The notes under the pieces: model-generated
Databases searched by the model: none
What the model was told of the DNA's origin: nothing
The model's input: the letters and a program-made list of their open reading frames with translations, nothing else
Made by a program: the position numbers and the translations under genes
Source of the DNA: Acanthaster planci
Lineage: Eukaryota; Echinodermata; Asteroidea; Valvatida; Acanthasteridae
Reading direction: 5' to 3'
Assembly: GCF_001949145.1 (NCBI RefSeq)
Contig: NW_019091363.1
Span: 1,937,252-1,968,422, forward strand
Length of the DNA stretch: 31,171 bases
Part shown: positions 12,601 through 19,076 of the stretch, one piece after another
Numbering within the stretch: position 1 is the stretch's first letter
Layout: each line of letters opens with the position of its first letter

Positions 12601-13967
12601 AAGAAGCAACTGAACAAAAAATATTACAAATTCTAAAATCTTTGCAAGTTATTTTTCCTATCCAAGAGTTCCGGAAGTGCGCCATCAGGGGTCAACTTTC
12701 AGGCTCTATTATCTTCAGGCAAACTTGAATTCTCAGTTCTGATTGGTCGGTCCGCGGCAACAAATTAAACACGGTTCATATCAAACCCCGCGTAATGCAC
12801 TGTTCTAACTCAAAGCATTACTACGGTAAACGGAATTATTGAAATATTCATAGAGATTCGGAGTGATTTTGTACGGTAACAGTTAACATACGTTGAAAAT
12901 AATAAACCAAGATTGGTTCTGTTCCTTTTTTAAATTCCGGCAGCCCTGATAAAGTGTTGTAAAATTTTGTTTCGAAGGACCATTTAATTTGAATTACGGA
13001 TACAGTATAAACAAACTTCATTTTAACAGAGAAAAACACTGACTTGGGCCTATGTCTTGCTGACACTGAGGCGGAGTGGACAATTTTTTGGACAGTGCAT
13101 GCGGCCGAAATGTAGTTAGGCCTCTATTGTCTTGGAAAAGTAATTTACAGGGTTAGGCCTAAACTCAAAGGTTGCGTAATTTCCTCTTATTCTCTATATT
13201 TCTTTATCAAAACAAAAATGCGGTTAAGTTTTGTCGGAGGCCTGGGATGGGTCACCAGGTCCGTGCCTTAGTCAGCTATAATTTGCTCTCTTTTTCCTTT
13301 TTTTCCCCAATAAAATGTGACAGAAACTAATTCAAATTGATGAATGGATGAGATAAAAATAAGGAAAAATCAACACCAAAGAGCGAATAGCATGTACTTT
13401 GCACGCACGGGGGACGGAAATGAAAGAAAACAGTAAAGGCGCCCTTTCTAAACACCATGCAGCAAAGGGTAACAGCACACGACGCGTCGTGCCGGGCGTC
13501 GTGTCGTGTCGTGCTTCAGGCGACGTAATAGGCGACGCGATGCACCGGGACGACGTACGACGCGATGCGACGCACGACGGTCACCAGTGCAACACGACGG
13601 GCAATGCAAGGGGCGACGTGAAAATAATGCAACAAGGAAAGGAAGCAAGACAGCACGACGTGACGCACGACGCAACGCGTCGTGTGTGTACAAACGTAAC
13701 GGCAAGAAGGCGACGGTGCGACCCGATCGACGGCACGACGTAAGGTAGCCGTCGTGTCGTGTTGTTGCGTCGCCTTAGAAGAGGCTAGAGAGAGCCTAAA
13801 ATGCGTGTCGTAAATAGTACGCCATAGTCAACAGCGAGAGTAAACGGTAACTTGGGATTGAAGGCGGCACAACTGCCAAGCTTAGTGTCTTCCGAAACCT
13901 TGGTTCCTTTTTTTTTTTGATGTCCTATACACGCACTAAAACTCACCGAAGAACTGTTCTCCGTCAT
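220..13967 (-). CDS. ADCY10: Soluble (type 10) adenylyl cyclase, N-terminal ~710 residues in 18 exons, 3' end outside window
   Basis: This gene encodes a bicarbonate/calcium-type soluble adenylyl cyclase, which makes cAMP from ATP in cytosol, cilia and sperm. Joining 18 exons in phase gives 2132 coding bases with no internal stop. C1 spans roughly residues 30-205, with metal Asp42 in FLDISGF and Asp91 in FAGDAM. C2 spans roughly 275-450, with Lys320 (INKIFEFDK), Thr391 (RHEYT), Asn398 and Arg402 (KVNMAAR). The NTPase module follows, with Walker A GEPGVGKT at 499-506 and Walker B LIAIDD at 620-625. This order is that of the long sAC form (human about 1610 residues), so over half the protein lies beyond the left edge. 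Glu87 and Asn169 occupy the places of human bicarbonate-site Lys95 and Arg176. The family call is firm; the first exon is the least certain part, and an alternative ATG lies at 10714. Confidence 0.93.
609..1027 (-). other. ADCY10 intron 17
   Basis: AT-rich intron with one TACATGTA palindrome (837-844). I see no other feature in it. Confidence 0.85.
1028..1205 (-). CDS. ADCY10: ADCY10 exon 17: NTPase module between Walker A and B
   Basis: It encodes residues 522-581, including NPYTTACYVIAELLEL (human QTFYTIQMFMANVLGL). It is helical and leucine-rich, with no named motif. The acceptor is GTGTCATAG|GCC and the donor ATCCAG|GTGGGT, phase 0. Confidence 0.9.
1206..1839 (-). other. ADCY10 intron 16
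   Basis: AT-rich intron. The minus-strand reading frame of exon 17 stays open upstream to 1449, but it has no family similarity and lies beyond a good acceptor. I see no other feature. Confidence 0.75.
1840..2002 (-). CDS. ADCY10: ADCY10 exon 16: Walker A of NTPase module
   Basis: It encodes residues 468-521, including LVVKGEPGVGKTRFLRSV. The Walker A loop (499-506) fits GxxGxGKT, where human has GLPGYGKS. The acceptor AAACGTTAG|GG has a modest pyrimidine tract; the donor is ATGAG|GTCAGT, phase 2. Confidence 0.92.
2315..2358 (-). CDS. ADCY10: ADCY10 exon 15 (44 bp), between C2 and NTPase
   Basis: With its split codons it encodes VGKDHSIPEAKHAILG (453-468), the counterpart of human EDYPLLGR that begins the NTPase module. 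The acceptor is TATTTTCAG|GGG and the donor CTAG|GTAGGA. Its phases (2 in, 1 out) fit both neighbours. Confidence 0.85.
2683..2866 (-). CDS. ADCY10: ADCY10 exon 14: end of C2, catalytic Asn and Arg
   Basis: It encodes residues 392-452: VIGPKVNMAARLMMNYPG, then LPEITLKGMDNPGP (human ELPKKVMKGVADSGP). Asn398 and Arg402 match human Asn412 and Arg416. Two overlapping donors exist, GAT|GTGTGA and GATGT|GTGAGC; the second was chosen because it joins exon 15 in frame. Confidence 0.93.
3407..3483 (-). CDS. ADCY10: ADCY10 exon 13: C2 catalytic loop with RHEYT
   Basis: It encodes RQVSVGVTTGKVFCG and VVGHPERHEYT (residues 366-391), matching human VSIGVASGIVFCG and VGHTVRHEYT. Thr391 corresponds to human Thr405. 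The acceptor is CCCCTTCAG|ACAAG after a strong pyrimidine tract; the donor is ACACAG|GTGAGG, phase 1. Confidence 0.94.
4018..4136 (-). CDS. ADCY10: ADCY10 exon 12: C2 core
   Basis: It encodes GTSFLVLFGLPGFKHEDEVG through MIEV (residues 327-365), matching human GCSFLCVFGFPG...DELTHALECA. The acceptor is GTATGCAG|GGTACC and the donor GTCAG|GTGAGC, phase 2. Confidence 0.94.
4137..4543 (-). other. ADCY10 intron 11, strongly AT-rich
   Basis: The stretch at about 4220-4345 is almost purely A/T, with short self-complementary runs around ATATTTGATACTTTGAAAT. I see no coding potential. Confidence 0.8.
4544..4575 (-). CDS. ADCY10: ADCY10 exon 11 (32-bp microexon): adenine-binding Lys
   Basis: It encodes GVINKIFEFDK (residues 316-326), almost identical to human GQINKVFMFDK. 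Lys320 corresponds to human Lys334, which contacts the adenine base. The acceptor is TTGTTTTACAG|GA and the donor GACAAG|GTATGT. The small size would make this catalytic exon easy to miss by automatic prediction. Confidence 0.93.
4711..4861 (-). CDS. ADCY10: ADCY10 exon 10: start of C2
   Basis: It encodes residues 266-315, including MRDVTVVFINLSLD (human LRPVTIVFVNLMFE), ending VLQFQ like human VLKIFQG. The acceptor is TTCATTTCAG|TTGG and the donor CAAG|GTGTGA, leaving in phase 1. Confidence 0.93.
5329..5378 (-). CDS. ADCY10: ADCY10 exon 9 (50 bp), C1-C2 linker
   Basis: It encodes VHKHDLRPFIAAPVLHK (residues 249-265), corresponding to the stretch before C2 where human has LRLACTLKP. The acceptor follows a T-rich run ending TTTTTTCAG; the donor is CACAAG|GTACTT, phase 0. 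Confidence 0.85.
6072..6117 (-). CDS. ADCY10: ADCY10 exon 8 (46 bp), C1-C2 linker
   Basis: It encodes AMDEFPSFRKVNMKN (residues 234-248), entering in phase 0 and leaving in phase 1. The acceptor is ATTATGCAG|GCAATG and the donor AACG|GTAAGT, both good matches to consensus. Confidence 0.82.
6549..6580 (-). CDS. ADCY10: ADCY10 exon 7 (32-bp microexon), C1-C2 linker
   Basis: It encodes ESTPQEQQKPK (residues 223-233), completing the split codon of exon 6 and leaving in phase 0. The acceptor is TTCACACAG|AA, with a run of 12 C residues (minus strand) just upstream in its pyrimidine tract. The donor AAG|GTTTGT is weak. The exon is needed to reconcile the phases of exons 6 and 8. Confidence 0.72.
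6594..6605 (+). repeat. G12 homopolymer in a microexon acceptor tract
   Basis: On the transcribed (minus) strand this is C12, lying 13 bases upstream of the 32-bp exon 7. Length variation here could affect recognition of that exon. It is also a likely place for sequencing error. Confidence 0.9.
7320..7365 (-). CDS. ADCY10: ADCY10 exon 6 (46 bp), C1-C2 linker
   Basis: It encodes VLNIRKTWAESELTK (residues 208-222). The acceptor is GTTTACAG|GTCC and the donor AAAG|GTAAAA, entering in phase 0 and leaving in phase 1. The residues have no named motif; the call rests on both splice sites and on phase continuity with exons 5 and 7. Confidence 0.82.
7798..8003 (-). CDS. ADCY10: ADCY10 exon 5: C1 C-terminal half
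   Basis: It encodes GLSAGEVLLTYVG, SSSGQAMLDVN and TIILAPSAWALC (residues 139-207). It aligns without gaps to the human stretch from GLAAG to VIGQAVDDVR. In that alignment human Val167 falls on Ser160 and bicarbonate-binding Arg176 on Asn169. The acceptor is TTCACAG|GT; the donor is GTCAGG|GTACAT, phase 0. Confidence 0.92.
8213..8290 (+). repeat. Direct repeat copy 1 in ADCY10 intron 4
   Basis: This 78-base block (from AGCATCTTTGAGAAATCACT to CTCAGTGT) recurs at 8752-8829, with most positions matching, including CTCAGGTTT, TTTATCAC and GGTCTGTCTGCT. A further shared piece, GATTTGGGCA, follows each copy (8452 and 8842), suggesting an old duplication with an internal deletion. Confidence 0.75.
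8752..8829 (+). repeat. Direct repeat copy 2 in ADCY10 intron 4
   Basis: Diverged partner of the block at 8213-8290, same orientation, start-to-start distance 539 bases. It has no coding potential, so it is either a segmental duplication or two copies of a dispersed element. Confidence 0.75.
9017..9163 (-). CDS. ADCY10: ADCY10 exon 4: C1, second metal-binding Asp
   Basis: It encodes GDAMLVLWEAP through GVKLGVKIG (residues 90-139). Asp91 matches human Asp99, the second C1 metal ligand, and the end matches human IRVKIGLAAG. The acceptor is TGCTTCAG|GG and the donor ATTG|GTGAGG; phase 1 in and out. Confidence 0.93.
9164..9863 (-). other. ADCY10 intron 3
   Basis: AT-rich intron with TACATGTA at 9368-9375 and 9606-9613. 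I see nothing else. Confidence 0.8.
9864..9998 (-). CDS. ADCY10: ADCY10 exon 3: C1 core up to FAG
   Basis: It completes DISGF and encodes GFTALCEQF through GGDVVEFAG (residues 45-90). The acceptor is GATTCCAG|GT and the donor GCTG|GTCAGC, phase 1 on both sides. Glu87 in VVEFAG sits where human sAC has Lys95 in ILKFAG, a bicarbonate ligand. Confidence 0.93.
10558..10669 (-). CDS. ADCY10: ADCY10 exon 2: start of C1, first metal-binding Asp
   Basis: It encodes about residues 8-44, including AHLPNVV (human AHLPDLI) and GVLMFLDIS, whose Asp42 matches human metal ligand Asp47. The acceptor chosen is GATGCTCAG|CAAGAG (phase 0). A second AG lies 11 bases earlier (CATCAG|ACG) and would need a different upstream exon. 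The donor is TCTG|GTATAT, phase 1. Confidence 0.88.
11063..11107. repeat. TACATG microsatellite
   Basis: A 45-base run built from TGTACATG/TACATGTA units, with one interruption (TATG) and one dinucleotide change. The unit is self-complementary, so the run can fold on either strand. Confidence 0.95.
11166..11179 (-). promoter_or_regulatory. CTCF-type consensus, 13 of 14 positions
   Basis: On the minus strand it reads TCACAAGAGGGCGC, against the bilaterian CTCF core CCANNAGRKGGCRS; only the first base differs. It lies in ADCY10 intron 1. Binding is inferred from the motif alone. Confidence 0.35.
12277..12570. promoter_or_regulatory. Promoter-like block with two perfect CREs
   Basis: Within about 300 bases are TGACGTCA at 12277-12284 and 12466-12473, a CCATTGG (CCAAT-box) at 12333-12339, an ETS-type ACTTCCGG at 12363-12370, GGGCGTGG at 12446-12453 and a GC-rich stretch at about 12513-12535. 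This density is unlike the AT-rich surroundings. The direction of transcription is not determined. It could be an internal promoter or enhancer of ADCY10. Confidence 0.4.
13478..13767. repeat. CpG-rich tract of CACGACG/CGTCGTG motifs
   Basis: About 290 bases carry roughly twenty CGACG or CGTCG words in both orientations, within otherwise AT-rich sequence. CACGACGCGTCGTG at 13478-13491 is a perfect 14-base palindrome. CACGACGC-AAC-GCGTCGTG at 13666-13684 is a perfect 8-bp stem with a 3-base loop. The open frames across it on both strands are products of base composition. It lies just downstream of the candidate ADCY10 first exon. Confidence 0.8.
13947..13967 (-). CDS. ADCY10: ADCY10 exon 1 (candidate start codon)
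   Basis: The ATG at 13967-13965 opens a seven-codon segment (MTENSSS) ending in TCG|GTGAGT, a strong donor in phase 0. It joins in frame to the phase-0 acceptor of exon 2. The 5' UTR would lie to the right, around 13968-14030. The competing start is an in-frame ATG at 10714 just upstream of exon 2, which gives a leader closer in length to human sAC. I slightly prefer this exon because a pyrimidine tract and AG lie between 10714 and exon 2. Confidence 0.45.
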
Positions 13968-15241
13968 GTCCGTAGCGCTCGGGGAAACAGCAGTATGTTC
14001 CGATCTCACCGCAGCCAAAACATAGAATAGACATCCAAAACCACACTAGTAACATGCCAAAAAATGGCGAAGTTGTTGCACGCACGACAGACCAAGCAGC
14101 GAAGAAAAGTACCGTACGAACTAAATCTAGTTAGAATTTCATACAGTGTCAAACTTATTATTGTGGACCGATGAAGTGTGAACGAAATTTAACCAATGAC
14201 AGAGTTACATACGTGCAATTACTTTTTATTTGGCCATCAACGACGTCATAATTGATTGAACTCTGTGTGCACCATCCGCAAGCTATGCCACGATAATTTT
14301 TTTAACGTCTTCTTTCATACAATTTTGTAATTTCGTTCACTCTCGCTCCAAGTTACTTTTTCAGAGAGTGAGGCATTCTGCTGTTCTTGACGCATTCAGT
14401 GTGACTTCGAGCAGCGAGCAAGAGGCCGGACTGTTTCAACCCTAAAAGAGCCGGGTTATTTTGCACCATCTCAGAGCTGGAAGGTTCCTCTTTTTTTTTT
14501 TATTTTGGCGTGCACGCAAAAATTCTCCGCCTTATCAGTACAAATGCAAAGTTTCAACTCAATCTGACATGTGGTTTCGTTGTTACGCTTGCCGGCCCGT
14601 GCGCATTGAGCACGGCAGTGGAAAAGTCATTTTTTGGCTGACTTGTCTCGAACAAATTAGGCCCTAGCGCTACGCGAGAACGGTAAATTTGATTTTCACG
14701 AGACTCGTGTCAAAACGATTATTACGCTCCACTGGTGAAAGAACGCAATGCCTCAATATGGGACAAAAATACTGAGAGGGCGGACTTCACCCCACTTCTT
14801 TCACGGTTGAAGCACTGCCTCATAAAGAGCACTATACATGACTTGTACTGAGTGCCGATGAAAACGTCATGCGAACCAAATTAAAAAATTTTAAATTAAG
14901 TGCGGCAAAAATTCGACGTCTGAAACAATTAGGAGCGACCACGTACATGTACAAGGCCTGTTAGCAGGCGAAAGCTCAGTACTTGAAGACGCTTGGAACG
15001 ACACTAGCGCGACTTGGTTTCAGACGTTTATGGGCGGAACCAAATGCAAATTTATGTATTAAGTTCATCTGTCTGTAAGCAAAATTTAACTCAGTCGACC
15101 TGAGTCGCTCTTAATCCTGTTTGGCTCAGCGCCACTCTGGAACGTTGTCTGAAACGGGTGTTCAAGGTATTCACCCAAGAACCAACAAGTGAACCAACAC
15201 GCGCGTACTGTATTCGTTTGCACTACACTTCCTGGTTCAAG

Positions 15242-15249
15242 TGACGTCA
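15242..15249. promoter_or_regulatory. Perfect CRE palindrome TGACGTCA
   Basis: A full CREB/ATF consensus (GTGACGTCAC with its flanks), about 1.2 kb upstream of the candidate ADCY10 start. A related TGACGTCG on the minus strand lies near 14241-14248. Function is inferred from the motif only. Confidence 0.4.
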
Positions 15250-15411
15250 CGCTTCGGTACTTTAATGCCACCAGGGATCACTTATAAATGTTTCCTGCCA
15301 TCAAACACAAAACGTGGAATCTGATCAGACTTAAGTCGGGTCACACATTCACTTTGTACACAGGTTAGACCTACTTTTGTCAGTACCAGACCATTCAGTT
15401 TGACTCATATG

Positions 15412-15585
15412 CAGCAAGGTATGAGACGGAGAGAACCCCCCTGCTTTGTGTTGGTCATTGTCTCGCAGTAATCTGGGGAATTCTTTTCAGACATCTTGGG
15501 GGGATGTGTTAAGTAACAACAGTCTGGAATTTGTATAGGGATTGGACATGTTGGGGGGGGTACCCCTCGGTCTCATTTCTTGCTG
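15412..15585. repeat. Short foldback repeat with ~30-bp inverted ends
   Basis: The left arm (15412-15441, starting CAGCAAGGTATGAGAC) is matched in reverse complement by the right arm (15553-15585, ending CTCATTTCTTGCTG). Both arms run into a C or G run on their inner side. The 174-base unit is MITE-sized, but I see no clear target duplication. Confidence 0.55.
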
Positions 15586-17686
15586 GGTATAAGATGCACA
15601 TTGTTTCACAATGTAAGCAACCTGCGACGGAACACCCTCACTACACAACATTCTTTCTCATACTCGTCTTGTTTATTTACTGCCAACAATCATGTGCAAT
15701 GACATAAAATTTCTTCTGGTCCCCAAAACAGCGGCGAGAGGAGTACACGTAGCCTAAAGGTCATTACCTATCAAAAAGTATTCCCACGGTCTACATGTAC
15801 TGTACAATGCATCATGGGCTGGTTAGACAGGATAAGCGGATTATATATATTACTATTTCAGTATGCACATTTTATTTATCATGATGTTACATTGTGCGCG
15901 TGCATGCGGAGCAAAATACATGCAATCTGCTGGACGTAAACTGAGTCGAACTAACGCTTACTCAGAGTTCGTAAATAAATGCTGAATGTAGAAACAAATA
16001 TTAATCGAAGCTTTAGCTATAAAATTATGGAACATTCAAGAGAAAACGTGGAACAGATACATGTAGTTGCCCAAGGAAGCTAAGTGAAACTTAATTCATT
16101 AACACCAGTCCGGAGAGCAAAATGTATAGCTTTCTTTTTGCCTAAAATAAAAGTAAAAAAATCTAGAATCAATATCCACATATTCGTAGATCTATTTTCC
16201 GATCATGGAATAATGATTGCCTGTTGTGTATTCATTGTCATTTCTTCAAACTGTTAAAGTTTGGCCCTTATGAAAAATGCAATACATACCCATCCACGAT
16301 ATAAATATTATGACCGAAATACATCCCTAATACCATTTCACAACTTGCGGTTAACTTGTAACATGCAGTCTTCTCCAGTGATTAAATTCACTGGCAACAA
16401 GATTTATGCACAAAAATAATATAATATATCTTTCATTTAATTTTTACTCTATCATAGCCAATCCTAAACAATGAGCTTAAGCATAACCAAAGGGTTTTAA
16501 GAATACTCCCAACCAAAAATTTCCCCTAACTAATAAACTATCTGTTATTGTGGGCCATTCCTCTGTTGTTATCCTGGGATAATAGCCTCTTCTTGCTCTC
16601 CTCAACTCCATGTTGACAGCCCTGAACGAAGTCAGTAGATAGGTTAATGATGAATCACAGAAGTTAATAGGCCAACTGTACTTGCCCTCACCATCATAGT
16701 AAACGCTACCCTCTTCCATCCAAGCATGGCAAAGACATGAAGATATTGTATATCACTGTCGCACTCAAGTTCAGCGCAAGTCCTCTGAAAGGCCCTTTAC
16801 AAGTCCTCGCACAAGACCAGTCATAAGTGCTTGGGTGATGAACCACGACAAAGGAATGCTTTCTGTCACAGTTTACTTGAACAGTTTGTGTTCTGGCTTA
16901 AGACTGGATGACTTGTGATGGACTTGCAGGATTCTGTGGACTCTACTAGAGTCAACTGTGGAGCACTGCTTTTTAATCTTCAACAAATTCTTGTCTTTTT
17001 AGTGCATGCAGTATTAAACTGGCAAACAAAATGTGAACAACTTGGACTGTTTGTTACATTGTCACAAGGTACACATTCTGAATCACCGTTTACATATTTT
17101 AGCACAACGATGTAAATACTTACAAAAAATACTAAGGAAAACCATAACACTGTTTCTAATAGAAATTTGCACTTAAAACAACACATTGCAAACACTGCAC
17201 TTCAAGTTCTTCAGTTACACATTATGACTACCAATTTGTATCACATTAACATGTACATATAAACTTCATGCAACATTTTCTGTTTTAGCTACATACACTG
17301 TAAAGTCTTTTTTGTGTTGTTCAGTTGATGAGGTAACCAGTTTGGATAGTGGTGTCATGCCAGTCGCAGTGGTATGATCCGACTTTATATATGCACAGTC
17401 ATGCTTCTCATATGGGGAAGACACTCATCTGTAACCTTGTTCCTAGTGATCTCACTGTATTTGTAAGCCGCAGAATGGTGCTATGAAGCGCACCCTAGTA
17501 ATGGGTTGTGGTAAAATTCACCTGGAGCAGAGGCACCACCTCATCGGTTGAAAAGAGCCACATTGGTTGGAAGTGTTCATTCTGTTGGTAGCGACCCACA
17601 CCGACCCGTGATGCAGACATGTCATAGTCGTTGTGAACCAGCGCAGTGCAGTTCTGACCAAAGGAGCAGCCATTGCTAGGAAAATT

Positions 17687-17700
17687 GCGCCCTCTCTTGG
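17687..17700 (-). promoter_or_regulatory. CTCF-type consensus, all 14 positions
   Basis: The minus strand reads CCAAGAGAGGGCGC, an exact fit to CCANNAGRKGGCRS. It lies between the FRY stop codon and the ADCY10 start, where an insulator or loop anchor would make sense. Occupancy is an inference. Confidence 0.4.
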
Positions 17701-18271
17701 TCCAAATCGGGGCTTACAAAGTGTCCCCATCCAGACATTTTGTTACAAAATTAAGTTTGCACAAAAGTATTGCAGGAGGCAAATCAACAAAATCATGTGC
17801 CTCACGCTTTCAGCCAGAAATAATTTCACGTAGATGTACATGAAACTATGCAACCTGTTTGTAAAAATACCTATTATTTTTCACTCATGCCTTATATACA
17901 GTACAAACAACCATGCCTTAACTACAATGATACAAGTAGTCATGTAGTTGAAATGACACTTAGGAAAACACCTGAATAAAGTCTGAAAGATGTAATGGCA
18001 AGATTAGATTTCACAAACTCCATCTCTCCTTCCCGTTTTTGTATCTGTTGCTGGAGCATACTCGCGTGGCATGTGAGGATTGCTGATTGGAAGTTAAGTG
18101 CTCCTTTGCCATAAGGAAAATCAGATCATTGTACTTGTATTATCAGAAGCAAAAAGCAAGGATGCAACAGGTTCATGGAAGGAAGAACGGTGTACGAGTT
18201 TGTAACTTCAGAATGGAAACATACCACTTTGTTTCTAAGCAGATTTTCCATTAACGGAAAACTGGACTCAG

Positions 18272-18466
18272 TCACAGGTCTGTACTGATGCTGTCCTGTG
18301 AGGTTTGTGAGACGGGTCTTGATCTCTGGCTGCTCTGGCTTCCGTCTTGGCTAGCCTTCTCCTCACATTCCCCCTCAGCAGCTGGTTCTTGGAGTATTTC
18401 CCCCTCAAGCTCTCTGGAGACCCGCCCGCCTATCTCCTGCGACAGCCTACTAGAAGGGCTTCTGAC
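18272..18466 (-). other. Possible out-of-frame continuation of the FRY tail
   Basis: Shifting frame near 18460-18468 gives RSPSSRLSQEIGGRVSRELE and then a further Glu/Gln/Ser-rich stretch ending QDSISTDL with TGA at 18274-18272. Its composition matches the preceding tail better than the 12 in-frame residues do. The shift falls in a GTGTC run and could be an indel in the assembly, a polymorphism or a real frameshift. The in-frame sequence after TAG is also open, so openness alone proves little in this GC-rich DNA. Confidence 0.4.
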
Positions 18467-19076
18467 ACATGCTGGGTGGTGGGCGACTGCCCCTGGATCT
18501 GCTCTGCCGATTTCGATCTTGTCATAGCTGTCACCCCAGCTCCAATGCCATCCAGCATCAGCGGGTCATCGGTGGAGCTGATTCTCAGACTTCCAGCGGA
18601 CGTTCTTCTTCCAAGCTGCGTTCCACCGCTTGCTACTGACATGTCATCCGCATCAAGCACCGCAGGTATTACGACTACTTCTGACGGATCCCCATCCCAA
18701 CTAGATCTCACCGAGTCCTCCGAGTCCCCACCAGGTCCTTCTTTGAGGGCCTCCTGGATAACCTCCAAGGTGGCAGGGTCTTGGCTGATCTCACTAGCAG
18801 CGGCACCCAGGTCTGATTGCACTGCCTTCTCGTCCGAGTCATCTTTCTTGATCTCTGGGACTTCGTTGGAGCCCTTCTCTTCCTCCTGGGCAGGCTTCGG
18901 GTCCTGCACCTCAGCAATGGCCACCTTCTTGATCTCAAAAATTGGAGAGGCCACAACTTCCTTGGTTTCCATAGCCTCAGCCTTGCGCAGTGAGGCCATG
19001 AGCTGCATGTTGGTGTCCATCAGCCGCTGACAGGCTTCTTCTAGGTCAGTGTTGGTTCGGGTCACAACCAACACGC
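18430..19076 (-). CDS. FRY: FRY terminal exon: last conserved helix and acidic tail
   Basis: It starts GVLVVTRTNTDLEEACQRLM, the last conserved Furry segment, then runs into a low-complexity acidic tail (EEEKGSNEVPEIKKDDSDEK, later RSKSAEQIQGQSP) and stops at TAG 18432-18430. The acceptor is TTTTTTTATAG|GCG. The final 12 residues (SEALLVGCRRR and its lead-in) look unlike the preceding tail. A better-looking continuation exists in another frame; see the next entry. The exon is GC-rich, so antisense and other-frame ORFs across it are shadows. Confidence 0.88.

Larger units (their letters stand above)
10670..13946 (-). other. ADCY10 intron 1 or 5' region (3.3 kb)
   Basis: It holds a TACATG microsatellite (11063), a CTCF-like site (11166), a promoter-like block with two CREs (12277-12570) and a CpG-rich motif tract (13478-13767). 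If transcription starts from the 12.3-kb block rather than near 14 kb, most of this stretch would be upstream sequence. No coding exon was recognised in it. Confidence 0.6.
14031..18271. other. Intergenic region between FRY 3' end and ADCY10 5' end
   Basis: It includes any FRY 3' UTR, on the right, and the ADCY10 upstream region, on the left. I found a foldback repeat (15412-15585), a CRE (15242), a CTCF-type site (17687) and several TACATGTA words. AATAAA on the minus strand occurs near 15672 and 15891 and ATTAAA near 16972, but none can be assigned as the FRY poly(A) signal. No convincing gene is present. Confidence 0.7.

Noticed and set aside
13399-13748. Several open frames on both strands rich in Arg, Asp, Thr and His.
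   Set aside because: Produced by the CACGACG/CGTCGTG motif tract, which lacks stop codons by composition; no protein-like features.
14369-14755. Inverted 9-mers TGAGGCATT and AATGCCTCA about 380 bases apart, with weak further similarity.
   Set aside because: Too short and imperfect, no target duplication; compatible with chance or a very old element.
16477-16719. 80-residue minus-strand ORF beginning MEEGSVYYDGEGKYSW.
   Set aside because: No recognised family, no clear neighbouring exons or promoter; intergenic chance frame or unrecognised remnant.
18347-19030. 227-residue plus-strand open frame, plus a second one at 18288-18527.
   Set aside because: Antisense shadow of the GC-rich FRY terminal exon; no recognisable family and an improbable Ser/Pro-rich composition.
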